64,000 nt of DNA from Sphaerisporangium album (lineage in GTDB: Bacteria; Actinomycetota; Actinomycetes; Streptosporangiales; Streptosporangiaceae): positions 62,001 through 126,000 of the forward strand of contig NZ_QOIL01000014.1 of assembly GCF_003323745.1 (NCBI RefSeq). The letters run 5' to 3'. A program made the translations under genes and the position numbers. This document shows positions 26,786-35,051 of the stretch, in pieces (the stretch's first letter is position 1; every line of letters starts with the position of its first letter). The notes under the pieces were generated by a model. The model searched no databases. It was not told the origin of the DNA and was given only the letters and a program-made list of their open reading frames with translations.

Positions 26786-27715
26786 CTACTCGCTCTCCCT
26801 TTCCTTACCGCGTTGCGTGCCGGGTTCCGTGCCGGGTCCTGTGCCGGGTTCTGTGCCGGATTCGGCGCCGGGTCCGGTGGGTTCCTCGCCGGTCTCCGAG
26901 CCGCCCAGCTCTCCGCCGTCCGTGTCGCCGTCCGTGTCGCCGTCGCGGTCCTCGCCGCGCGCCGTCTGATCTTCCCCGCCCGAGCCGTCCGGACCGCCAT
27001 TCTTCCGGCTTTCCGGACCTCCGCGATCATCGGAGCCGTCCACCCCGTCGGCGTCGTCCTGAACGACCTGTTCCGCATCGTCCTTCGCGGCGTCCGGCTT
27101 CGCCTCGGAGTCGGCCCGGCCGACGATCACGGAGGCCTTGCGCAGCACGCGGTCGCCCGCCACGAAGCCGTCGGCCAGCACCTCCACGACCGTGCCGTCC
27201 GCGCCCGCGTCCACCGGGCTCGTGCCCGTGGGGCGGTGCAGGGCCGCGTCGTAGGGGTCGCCGGGACGGACGCTCACCCGCTCGGCGCCGGTGCGGCCGA
27301 GCACCTCGGCGACCTCGTCGGCCATCGCCGCGAGCAGCGGGCCCGCCAGCTCGGCGGAGGGCGGGTCGTCGGACGCCCACCGGGCCGCCACGCGGGTCAC
27401 CGTGTCGTGGAGCCGGTAGAGGGCGGTCCTGACCGGGGCCAGCACCTCCTGGACGATGCCGTGCCGCAGCTGCTGGTTCTCGGCGTGCAGCCGGTCGATG
27501 ACCTGCTCCCTGTGGGCCGCCCGCTCGTGCTCGCGCCGCATCGTCTCGGTGAGCGCGGCGAGCTGCCGGGCGAGCTCCTCGATCTGCCGCGCCGGCTCCT
27601 TGCCCTCCGCGTCCCCGCCCTTCTCGGCGGGGCCGGGGGCGGTGGGGCGGTCGTCGCCTGACGTGGGAGAAGGCGCCGTCTCGGGGGACACGTGCGGCTC
27701 TGGGGGAGGCGCCAT
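26786..27715 (-). CDS. GrpE-like nucleotide-exchange factor with acidic repeat tail
   Basis: A 309-residue protein from ATG 27715, with AAGGAG 6 nt upstream. After a Pro-rich start, residues about 40-205 are a coiled coil (RQIEELARQLAALTETMRREHERA...) and the compact GrpE head (ADGTVVEVLADGFVAGDRVLRKASVIVGRA), whose ending matches GrpE. GrpE exchanges nucleotide on Hsp70. From about 215 on it is an acidic/Gly/Thr-rich tail with GTEPGTGPG-type repeats, absent from normal GrpE. It opens the operon of six genes that runs to 16423; it and the Hsp70-like protein form a dedicated pair. Confidence 0.8.
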   Translation of the reverse strand: MAPPPEPHVSPETAPSPTSGDDRPTAPGPAEKGGDAEGKEPARQIEELARQLAALTETMRREHERAAHREQVIDRLHAENQQLRHGIVQEVLAPVRTALYRLHDTVTRVAARWASDDPPSAELAGPLLAAMADEVAEVLGRTGAERVSVRPGDPYDAALHRPTGTSPVDAGADGTVVEVLADGFVAGDRVLRKASVIVGRADSEAKPDAAKDDAEQVVQDDADGVDGSDDRGGPESRKNGGPDGSGGEDQTARGEDRDGDTDGDTDGGELGGSETGEEPTGPGAESGTEPGTGPGTEPGTQRGKERESE

Positions 27716-28162
27716 CTATCTCCTTGTAGAGGAAATACAGGAATTCCTGACGGCAGTTACTCTAGCCATCAATGCCTCCGCCTGGTAGGCATTCGCGTGT
27801 CCGCCAATGAGTCGTTTGTCGTGGTTGTTGGCACTCTGGCGAACGCCCTTCGGAGACCCCTGGCGAGTACGTATATCGGTCACCGGCCTCTCCGCACCCG
27901 GTCTTTGGGCGAAGAGACGGGAATCACAGCGGCCCCATGCAACGCAAATTCCCCGTTTACCGGGAATAGCACGCGAAACCTCGCGATAATGCCAAAAGCA
28001 CGCCTTCGTCCCGCACGCCCACCCGTCCCCGGAGCCGCCGGGGGCCTCGGGCGACCTCGCGAGGGCCGGGCGGCGGCTCGCCCGGCGGCCTTCCGCGCCG
28101 CCCCGGACGCGTCCGTGCTTCGCCCCCTGACGCATCTCAATTGCGACACCCATAATTGAGTC
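27716..28162. promoter_or_regulatory. Divergent promoter region of the chaperone-GTPase operon and glutamine amidotransferase gene
   Basis: About 447 bp. The GrpE gene's Shine-Dalgarno (AAGGAGA on the minus strand) is at 27720-27726, and an exact palindrome AGGAATTCCT lies at 27739-27748. I saw no HAIR element (HspR) and no CIRCE element (HrcA), so this Hsp70 operon seems not to be under the ordinary heat-shock repressors. The rest holds no recognised feature. Confidence 0.45.
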
Positions 28163-28915
28163 ATGACATATCGGGTACTGATCATCGAGCACGAGGCCGA
28201 GGCGGGCCTGGGCTTCTTCGAGGAATGGCTCACCGCCGCCGGGACGACCCCCGAGCTCGTCCGCCCGTACCTCGGCGAGAAGGTGCCCGCCGAGGTGTCC
28301 GCGCACGGCCTGCTCGTGCTCGGCGGCGCCGCGTCGGCGTGGGACGACGCGGGCTACCCCTGGCTGCCCGCCACCCGCGCGCTGATCAGGCACGCGGTGG
28401 ACACCTCCCTGCCCACCCTCGGCATCTGCCTCGGCGCCCAGCTCATGACGCTGGCCTGCGGCGGCCGGGTCGAGCGCGGAGCCGCGGGGCTGGAGGTCGG
28501 CCTGCGCCCGGTCGCGCCGCTGCCCGCCGCCGCCGGCGACCACCTGCTGGCCGCCCTGCCCGCCGCCCCGATGGCCGTGCAGTACCACCAGGACGCCATG
28601 ACCGTGCTCCCGGACGGCGCGGTTCCCCTGGTGACGGGCGACCCCTACCCCAACCAGGCGTACCGCCTCGGCGAGCGGGCGTGGGCCGTGCAGTTCCACC
28701 CCGAGGCGTCCCCCGCCGTCTTCCGCTCGTGGACGGCCCCCAACGCCGGCGAGCTGGCCGCCGCCGGGTACGACGCGGCGCGCCTGGACGCCGTCGTGAC
28801 CGCCGCGGACGCCGAGCTGCGCGCCACCTGGCGCCCGCTCGCCGAGGCCTTCGCCGCCGTCGTCACGCGCACACCCCAGTCTCCGCCGCGCCACACCCCT
28901 GTCTTTTCTCCGTGA
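28163..28915 (+). CDS. Class I glutamine amidotransferase, GMP-synthase-like
   Basis: A 250-residue GATase1 protein. The nucleophile elbow is GICLGAQLM (Cys about residue 92) and the catalytic His-Glu lie in VQFHPEAS (about residue 178). Such stand-alone domains hydrolyse glutamine or remove gamma-glutamyl groups from small molecules; related genes are placed next to glnA/glnE loci. The tail after about 230 is Pro-rich. It precedes glnE by 64 bp on the same strand and probably belongs to the nitrogen-metabolism group. The physiological substrate is unknown. Confidence 0.85.
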   Translation: MTYRVLIIEHEAEAGLGFFEEWLTAAGTTPELVRPYLGEKVPAEVSAHGLLVLGGAASAWDDAGYPWLPATRALIRHAVDTSLPTLGICLGAQLMTLACGGRVERGAAGLEVGLRPVAPLPAAAGDHLLAALPAAPMAVQYHQDAMTVLPDGAVPLVTGDPYPNQAYRLGERAWAVQFHPEASPAVFRSWTAPNAGELAAAGYDAARLDAVVTAADAELRATWRPLAEAFAAVVTRTPQSPPRHTPVFSP

Positions 28916-28979
28916 CCACGCGATTACGTTGCGGAACCACTAACGACGCGATCGTGAGTGAGCGGCTACGTTGGGGTTT

Positions 28980-31976
28980 GTGAACGCCGAGTCACGCATA
29001 CAGACGACGGCCGGGCGTCTCGCCCGGCTTGGCTTCGCGGACGGTGCCCAGGCCGAGCGGCTGCTGGACGGGCTGGGCCCAGAGGCCGTCGGCGACCTCG
29101 ACCTGCTCGCCGCCCTGGTCGGCGCCGCGGATCCCGACCTCGCGCTCACCTCGCTCAACCGGCTGGCCGAGCGCGACCCGAGCGTGCTCGGCGCGATGCG
29201 CGCCGACCCCGGCCTGCGGGGCAGGCTCGTCAGCGTCCTCGGCCTGTCGGCGGCCCTCGGTGAGCACGTCGTCCGCCACCCCGGCCACTGGAAGCTGCTC
29301 GAAGGCGAGGCCGCAGTGCAGCGCATGCCCGCGCGTGAGATGCGCGCCGAGCTGCTGGAGGCCGTCGGCGCCGATCCCGCCGAGCCGGAGCCGGTAGCCC
29401 CGGGCGGCGACGACCCCGTGCCCGCGATGTCCGCGCTGCGCGTCGCCTACCGCGGCAGACTGTTGCAGCTCGCCGCGCGCGACGCGACGGGCGCGGTGTC
29501 CCTGGCGCAGGTCACCGCCGAGCTGTCCGATCTCGCCGGCGCCGCCCTGGAGGCCGCGCTGGCCATCGCCAGGGCCGAGGTCCCCGAGGCCGCCGACGCG
29601 CGGCTCGCGGTGATCGGCATGGGCAAGTGCGGCGCCCGCGAGCTCAACTACATCAGCGACGTCGACGTCATCTTCGTCGCCGAGCCCCGCGAGGGCGTGG
29701 ACGAGACCAAGGCGCTCCAGGCGGCGACGCGGCTCGCCCAGGGCATGATGCGCGCCTGCTCGACCAGCACCCCCGAGGGCTCGCTGTGGGAGGTCGACGC
29801 CGCCCTGCGCCCCGAGGGCAAGGCCGGGCCCCTGGTGCGCACGCTGGCCAGCCACCTGACCTACTACCGCAGGTGGGCCAAGACCTGGGAGTTCCAGGCG
29901 CTGCTCAAGGCCCGCGCCGTCGCCGGGGACATCGGCCTGGGTGAGGAGTACGTCGCCGGGGTCAACGAGATGGTGTGGCACGCCGCCGCGCGCGACCACT
30001 TCGTCGAGGACGTCCAGGCGATGCGCCGCAAGGTCGAGGCCAACGTCCGCGCCAGCGAGGCCGACCGGCAGATCAAGCTGGGCCCCGGCGGGTTGCGCGA
30101 CATCGAGTTCGCCGTCCAGCTCCTGCAGCTCGTGCACGGCCGCTCCGACGGGCTGCTGCGCCGCCGTGCCACGCTGCCCGCGCTGAACGCGCTCTCCCGG
30201 GGCGGCTACGTCGGCAGGGACGACGCCAAGGCACTCGCCGAGGCGTACACCTTCCTGCGCCAGGTCGAGCACCTGCTGCAACTGCACCGCCTGCGCCGCA
30301 CGCACGTCGTCCCCCAGAACGTGACCGATCTGCGGCGCATCGGGCGCGGCCTCGGCATGATGGCCGACCCGGTGGGGGAGTTCACCACCCGCTGGAAGCG
30401 GCACGCCATGGAGGCCAGGCGGCTGCACGAGAAGCTGTTCTACCGGCCCCTGCTCCAGGCCGTCGCCCGGCTCCCCGGAGACGAGGCGCGGCTGTCGGCC
30501 GCCGCCGCGTCCGCGCGCCTGTCCGCCCTGGGGTACACCGACCCGGAGGGCGCGCTGCGGCACATCGCCGCGCTGACCAGTGGGGTCTCGCGCAGGGCGG
30601 CCATCCAGCGCACACTGCTGCCCGTCATGCTCGGCTGGTTCGCCGACGCCCCCGACCCCGACTCCGGGCTGCTCGGGTTCCGCCAGGTCAGCGACAAGCT
30701 CGGCGCGACCCCGTGGTACCTGCGGCTGCTGCGCGACGAGACCGCCGCCGCCGAGCGCATGGCCCGCCTGCTCGGCACCAGCCGGTACGCCACCGGGCTG
30801 CTGCTGCACGCCCCCGACGCGGTGGCCATGCTCGGCTCGGAGGCCGAGCTGGCGGCGCGTCCCAAGGAGGCGCTGGCGGGCGAGCTGGCCGCGTGCGTGC
30901 AGCGCCACGCCGAGGACGCCGAGAAGGCCGTCGACGCCGTCCGCGCGCTGCGCAGGCGCGAGCTGCTGCGCACGGCCGTCGCCGGGCTGGTCGGCCGCAT
31001 CGACATCGAAGAGGTCGGCCAGGCGCTGTCGGAGCTCAACGACGTCAGCATCCAGGCCGCCCTGGACGCGGCCGTCCACAAGGTCTCGGGGCAGCGGGGC
31101 GGCCCGCTGCCCACCCGCTTCACCGTCATCGCCATGGGACGGCTCGGCGGGTACGAGTGCTCCTACGGCAGCGACGCCGACGTGATGTTCGTGCACGCGC
31201 CGGTCGAGGGCTCCGACGAGAAAGAGGCCACCGACGCCGCGTACGCGGTCGCCAACGAGCTGCGCCGCCTCCTGGCGCGGCCCGCCCCCGACCCGCCGCT
31301 GCTGATCGACCCCGACCTGCGCCCCGAGGGCCGCCAGGGCCCGCTCGTTCGCTCGCTGTCGTCCTACGCGGCGTACTACCGGCGGTGGTCCTCGCCGTGG
31401 GAGTCGCAGGCCCTGCTGCGCGCCCGCTACTCGGCGGGCGACGCCGAGCTGGGCGCCGCGTTCATGGACCTCATCGCGCCGCTGCGCTACCCGCCCGACG
31501 GCATCGGCGAGGCCGCCGTGCGCGAGATCCGGCGGCTGAAGGCGCGCATGGAGGCCGAGCGGCTGCCGAGGGGCGCCGACCCGCTGATGCACACCAAGCT
31601 CGGCAGGGGCGGGCTGGCCGACGTCGAGTGGCCGGCGCAGCTGATCCAGCTCGGCCACGCCCACGCGGTGCCCGAGCTGCGCACCACGCGCACGCTGGAC
31701 GCCCTGCGCGCCGCGGTCGGGGCCGGGCTATTGTCCGCCTCCGACGAGGAGGTGCTGGCCGAGGCGTGGCGGTTCGCCTCGCAGGTGCGCGACGCCATCA
31801 TGCTCGTGCGCGGCCGCGCCGGCGACAGCATCCCCGCCGACGTGCGCGAGCGCATGCTCATCGCCCGCGCGCTCGGGTACCCGCCGGACGGCTCGGAGGA
31901 CTTCGTGGAGGACTACCGCAGGACGACCCGCCGCGCCAGGCTCGTGTCCGAGCGCGTGTTCTACGGCGTCGCGTGA
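28980..31976 (+). CDS. glnE: Bifunctional glutamine synthetase adenylyltransferase/adenylyl-removing enzyme
   Basis: Adds AMP to, and removes it from, GlnA1 under control of nitrogen status. The 998-residue protein has two nucleotidyltransferase domains of the GlnE family: the N-terminal one with GMGKCGARELNYISDVDVIFV-type motif near residue 215-235 and the C-terminal one with GRLGGYECSYGSDADVMFV near 715-735, each with the D-x-D pair. R-domain segments flank them (PEGKAGPLVRTL; PEGRQGPLVRSL). A GTG at 28980 is chosen; a TTG at 28971 is in frame. The target GlnA1, with its adenylylation tyrosine, is encoded at 53886-55310, 22 kb away, rather than next door. Confidence 0.95.
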   Translation: MNAESRIQTTAGRLARLGFADGAQAERLLDGLGPEAVGDLDLLAALVGAADPDLALTSLNRLAERDPSVLGAMRADPGLRGRLVSVLGLSAALGEHVVRHPGHWKLLEGEAAVQRMPAREMRAELLEAVGADPAEPEPVAPGGDDPVPAMSALRVAYRGRLLQLAARDATGAVSLAQVTAELSDLAGAALEAALAIARAEVPEAADARLAVIGMGKCGARELNYISDVDVIFVAEPREGVDETKALQAATRLAQGMMRACSTSTPEGSLWEVDAALRPEGKAGPLVRTLASHLTYYRRWAKTWEFQALLKARAVAGDIGLGEEYVAGVNEMVWHAAARDHFVEDVQAMRRKVEANVRASEADRQIKLGPGGLRDIEFAVQLLQLVHGRSDGLLRRRATLPALNALSRGGYVGRDDAKALAEAYTFLRQVEHLLQLHRLRRTHVVPQNVTDLRRIGRGLGMMADPVGEFTTRWKRHAMEARRLHEKLFYRPLLQAVARLPGDEARLSAAAASARLSALGYTDPEGALRHIAALTSGVSRRAAIQRTLLPVMLGWFADAPDPDSGLLGFRQVSDKLGATPWYLRLLRDETAAAERMARLLGTSRYATGLLLHAPDAVAMLGSEAELAARPKEALAGELAACVQRHAEDAEKAVDAVRALRRRELLRTAVAGLVGRIDIEEVGQALSELNDVSIQAALDAAVHKVSGQRGGPLPTRFTVIAMGRLGGYECSYGSDADVMFVHAPVEGSDEKEATDAAYAVANELRRLLARPAPDPPLLIDPDLRPEGRQGPLVRSLSSYAAYYRRWSSPWESQALLRARYSAGDAELGAAFMDLIAPLRYPPDGIGEAAVREIRRLKARMEAERLPRGADPLMHTKLGRGGLADVEWPAQLIQLGHAHAVPELRTTRTLDALRAAVGAGLLSASDEEVLAEAWRFASQVRDAIMLVRGRAGDSIPADVRERMLIARALGYPPDGSEDFVEDYRRTTRRARLVSERVFYGVA

Positions 31977-32042
31977 CCTCCGCGCCTTGACCGACTCGGT
32001 ACCTTTGTGGGGTCGAGTCGGCGAAGCGGCAGGAGACGGTTC

Positions 32043-32540
32043 GTGCCCATTTCGGAGTACCTCGCGGGTCTGCGCAGCCAGGTGGGGACCGCCCTGCTGC
32101 TCCTGCCCTCGGTCAACGCCTTCATCTTCGACGAGCAGGGGCGCCTGCTCCTGGCGCGGCACAGCGAGCAGGACGACGTGTGGTCGGCGCCCGGCGGCAT
32201 CGTCGAGCCCGACGAGGCGCCGCTGGACGCGGTGGTCCGCGAGACGCGGGAGGAGGTCGGCCTGGACGTCACCGTCCGCGGCCTGATCGGCGCCTACGGA
32301 GGCCCCCGGTTCCGCACGACCTACCCCAACGGCGACCGGGTGGCGCACGTCATCACCATCTACGGCTGCACGGCCGAGGGCGGCACGGCGGTGCCCGACG
32401 GGGTCGAGATCTCCGAGATCCGCTGGGTCACCGAGCCGGAGGCGGCGGCGCTGGCGTCGCCGTCCTGGCTGCCGGTGGTGCTGCCCGACTGCTTCGCCTG
32501 GTGGCGGGCCACCCGCGAGACCTGGACCCCGGTCGCCTGA
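32043..32540 (+). CDS. NUDIX hydrolase
   Basis: A 165-residue protein from GTG 32043 with AGGAGA 7 nt upstream. The NUDIX box is complete: GGIVEPDEAPLDAVVRETREE and VGLDV, i.e. G-x5-E-x7-R-E-x2-E-E-x-G (about residues 54-78). The substrate specificity cannot be read. It follows glnE by 66 bp on the same strand but ends in a hairpin, so it may be the last gene of that unit. Confidence 0.9.
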   Translation: MPISEYLAGLRSQVGTALLLLPSVNAFIFDEQGRLLLARHSEQDDVWSAPGGIVEPDEAPLDAVVRETREEVGLDVTVRGLIGAYGGPRFRTTYPNGDRVAHVITIYGCTAEGGTAVPDGVEISEIRWVTEPEAAALASPSWLPVVLPDCFAWWRATRETWTPVA

Positions 32541-32559
32541 CCCGCCCGCCGCGGGCGGG
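32541..32559. terminator. GC-rich hairpin right after the NUDIX stop codon
   Basis: CCCGCCCGC (32541-32549) pairs with GCGGGCGGG (32551-32559); with a 1-nt spacer the real loop must use the inner pairs. No T-tract follows. Probably a terminator separating the glnE group from the XRE module. Confidence 0.45.
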
Positions 32560-32606
32560 CGATGGCCGGTGTATCCGCTGCTTGATATGGTCCTCTCGGA
32601 GTAGCC

Positions 32607-33143
32607 ATGGCCGACAAACGATATAGACGTCCTCTGGCGGAGCAACTCGACCACTTGTTCCGCACCGTGCGCCAGCCCGACGGCACCACGTACAGCTACG
32701 AGCAGGCGGCCCGAGAGATCACCCGGCGCGGCACTCCGGTCTCCCACACCACGCTGTGGAAGCTGCGCACCGGCAGGACCGACGACCTGTCGGTGAGCCA
32801 TCTGGTGGCCATCGCGGACTTCTTCGGGGTCGAACCGGCCTACTTCTTCGACGACGCCTACGCCGAGCAGGCCAACGTCCGGCTCGAACTGCTGCCCGCC
32901 ATGCGCGACGCGGGCGTCCGCAGGATCGCCATGCGCGCCGCGGGCCTGTCCCACTCCAGCATCGAGAACATCGCCGCCATGATCGCCCACCTCCGCACGC
33001 TGGAGGGCCTCCCCCCGGACTCGCCCGGCGGCACGACGCCCTCCAAGGACGTTCTCGACCCCCCTCCGGCAAGCAGTCCTGACCCCGTTCGGGGCGCCGT
33101 CTCTAAGGCGCCGCGAACCGCCGAGCCGGAGGCTCGGCCATGA
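32607..33143 (+). CDS. XRE-family HTH regulator, 3' end overlapping a duplicated segment
   Basis: A 178-residue SinR/XRE-type regulator from ATG 32607. The HTH lies in about residues 10-80 (QLDHLFRTVR...YSYEQAAREITRRG...SHTTLWKLRTGRTDDLSVSHLVAIADFFGVEPAYFFDD). The C-terminal half (about 85-130) is helical and may dimerise or sense. The last about 15 codons lie in copy 1 of a 46-bp direct repeat whose other copy is the 3' end of the neighbouring MAB_1171c-type gene, so this tail (SKAPRTAEPEARP) was probably acquired by that duplication. XRE genes of this type occur with ImmA/IrrE peptidase and MAB_1171c genes, as here. Confidence 0.85.
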   Translation: MADKRYRRPLAEQLDHLFRTVRQPDGTTYSYEQAAREITRRGTPVSHTTLWKLRTGRTDDLSVSHLVAIADFFGVEPAYFFDDAYAEQANVRLELLPAMRDAGVRRIAMRAAGLSHSSIENIAAMIAHLRTLEGLPPDSPGGTTPSKDVLDPPPASSPDPVRGAVSKAPRTAEPEARP

Positions 33144-33277
33144 GCATCGTTCGGGGCGCGGCGGTGTTCTGGAGTTCTCAGGCGTGAGGGTGAGGAACGA
33201 TCCCTTGCGCCTGAGAACGGAAGAACGCCGACTCTAAGGCGCCGCGAACCGCCGGGCCGGAGGCTCGGCCATGAGCA
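33101..33277. repeat. 46-bp direct repeat copies at 33101-33146 and 33232-33277
   Basis: The two copies (CTCTAAGGCGCCGCGAACCG... to ...GCCATGAGCA) are 131 bp apart and differ at one base (A at 33124, G at 33255). Copy 2 encodes the last residues and stop of the minus-strand MAB_1171c-type gene. Copy 1 is a second version of that gene end, read on the other strand by the end of the XRE gene. This is the mark of a small duplication between the two convergent genes. Confidence 0.85.
33174..33218. terminator. Hairpin between convergent genes (11-bp stem, 23-nt loop)
   Basis: GTTCTCAGGCG (33174-33184) is the exact reverse complement of CGCCTGAGAAC (33208-33218). It lies between the two copies of the 46-bp repeat and between convergent genes, and could end both transcripts; the long loop and lack of a T-tract make a plain Rho-independent terminator uncertain. 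Confidence 0.5.
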
Positions 33278-34427
33278 CGGACAGGCGTGACAGCCACTCG
33301 GCGTCCGACTCCAGGTCGTGGCCGCCGTGGGCCGGGATCGGATGCGGGTCGGGGGCGGGTTCGTCCCGCGCCTTGCGGCGCAGCGCGTCGGCGATCAGCG
33401 CGGCCTGCACCTCGCTCTCCAGCGCCGCTCCCGAGCGCCCGGCCTCCCGCCCCGCCGCCTCGGCGGCCTCGGCCGTGCCCCGGTCGTAGTACGGGCCGAG
33501 CTGCACGATGCCGTCCCGGATCTCGACGACGCGCCGGTAGTAGCTGCGGTGCGTCGGCCGCAGCCCCACCGCGTCACGCAGCCGCGACATCGGGACGCGG
33601 TTCAGCGCTAGGTCGGGGAACGCCGCGTTCAGCGCTGCCCACAGCGGCCTGAGCTGCCGGTACGCGCGGCGGTGGCGGCGCCAGACCGGCACGGCGGCGA
33701 TCATGTCGGTGACGGCGAGGTAGCCGACGCCGACGATGGCCGTGACGATGCCGGTGAACACCAGCCACAGGTACGCGGTGTTGAGCGGGCGCAGCGCGCC
33801 GGGATCGGCGGACGTCAGGGCCTGCGCCAGCGCGACCGTGATCTTGCTGATCGCGGCGGCCAGCAGCGAGGCCTGCGCGACGGCGAGCACCTTCAGCCCG
33901 CGCTTGAGCTGGACGCGCGCGCTCGCGCGGGAGAACGACGCCGACGAACGCAGGTTGAGGACCAGCGCGTACCCCTGGTAGCCGAGCGCGGCGAGCACGA
34001 AGACCGTCGCGTGCGGGTCGTGACCGTTGGCCATGTCGGCGGGCGCGGCCCGCACGGCGTCCGGCGCGAGCAGCCACGCGCCCACCATCACCGCCGACGC
34101 CAGGCCGAGCAGACCAAGCCGGACGCGTAGCCGGTGGCGCGCCGCCGAGCCGTACGCCGAGTAGGTGAAGAAGGCCAGCAGGAAGAACGCGCACAGCACC
34201 GTGAACAGGTTGACGGCGAGTTTGGCCAGGCCGACGCCGATCTCGTCGACGGCCGTCCGCAGCACGGGGATGTTCAGCACGGCCGCGATCGCGACGCACA
34301 GCACGAACGCGCCCAGGGCGCGCAGCGGGAGGTCCTCGGGCGCCCGCCACACCTGGACGAGCTTGTTGATCACGCCGAGGAACGCCAGGGTGCTCAATAT
34401 GCTGAGGGCGAGTTGGCTCACAGCCAT
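33234..34427 (-). CDS. MAB_1171c-family putative membrane transporter/sensor
   Basis: A 397-residue protein from ATG 34427 (AAGGG just upstream), overlapping the ImmA/IrrE-type gene by 10 bp, so the two are coupled. About seven to eight membrane helices span residues about 1-245 (LALSILSTLAFLGVINKLVQVW; VNLFTVLCAFFLLAFFTYSAY; VTAIVGVGYLAVTDMIAAVPVW). A cytoplasmic C-terminal domain of about 140 residues follows (SRLRDAVGLRPTHRSYYRRVVEIRDGIVQL). This is the MAB_1171c pattern, of unknown function, regularly next to XRE regulators and ImmA/IrrE proteins in actinobacteria. Confidence 0.8.
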   Translation of the reverse strand: MAVSQLALSILSTLAFLGVINKLVQVWRAPEDLPLRALGAFVLCVAIAAVLNIPVLRTAVDEIGVGLAKLAVNLFTVLCAFFLLAFFTYSAYGSAARHRLRVRLGLLGLASAVMVGAWLLAPDAVRAAPADMANGHDPHATVFVLAALGYQGYALVLNLRSSASFSRASARVQLKRGLKVLAVAQASLLAAAISKITVALAQALTSADPGALRPLNTAYLWLVFTGIVTAIVGVGYLAVTDMIAAVPVWRRHRRAYRQLRPLWAALNAAFPDLALNRVPMSRLRDAVGLRPTHRSYYRRVVEIRDGIVQLGPYYDRGTAEAAEAAGREAGRSGAALESEVQAALIADALRRKARDEPAPDPHPIPAHGGHDLESDAEWLSRLSVLMAEPPARRFAAP

Positions 34428-34924
34428 CCCTTGTGGTTGGCCAGGGAGGAGCGCATCCGTTCCAGGGCGTCGCTCGGCTCCGACGGGTGGTGGGTGACGT
34501 TCAGGACGCTCGCCCATTCGAGGATGATCGTGGCGATCAGTTCGGCCTCACGTTCGTACTTGGTGTCGTAGCAGGTGCGGCGCAGCACGCGTCCCCCGGC
34601 GGGGATCTCCGGCGTGAGCGCCTCGTCGTCGGCGACGGCCTCGTCGCACGGGTGGTCGGCGATGATGTGGCCGATCTCGTGCAGGACGATGTGGTCCTGG
34701 TGCGGCGGGGTCGTCGCCTGCTGGTAGTAAATGAAATCGGTCGTGTCCGTCATGAACCACAGCCCGAAAGGGCCGGGCGTGCCAATCGGATAGGAGACCA
34801 GCCGGATGTCGCGCCCCCGGCGTTCCGCCAGCCTGCGGCACAGCTCCCTGACGTCGAGCGGCGGCCGGATGTCGAGCTCTCTGAGCAGGCGACGGCATTG
34901 TCTGCGCAGCGCCCTCTCTCTCAT
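34418..34924 (-). CDS. ImmA/IrrE-type zinc metallopeptidase
   Basis: A 168-residue protein from ATG 34924. It has the M78 peptidase zinc motif HEIGH (HIVLHEIGHIIADH, about residues 79-92) and a downstream EREAELIA glutamate, as in ImmA and IrrE. These proteases cleave XRE-type repressors to trigger induction; the XRE protein encoded at 32607 is a candidate target. An N-terminal basic helical region precedes the catalytic part. It is the first gene of a two-gene unit with the MAB_1171c-type protein. Confidence 0.85.
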   Translation of the reverse strand: MRERALRRQCRRLLRELDIRPPLDVRELCRRLAERRGRDIRLVSYPIGTPGPFGLWFMTDTTDFIYYQQATTPPHQDHIVLHEIGHIIADHPCDEAVADDEALTPEIPAGGRVLRRTCYDTKYEREAELIATIILEWASVLNVTHHPSEPSDALERMRSSLANHKGWL

Positions 34925-35051
34925 GAGGACGATTCTTTAGACTGCGACCCGGTAGTTCAACCCGAACGCCGGGACGCGCGGCGCGAATACGCCGGAATGA
35001 AATCGCCTTGACAAAGCTTCTTCGTGCTTTCCCGGTCGTGTTCCGGTCATG

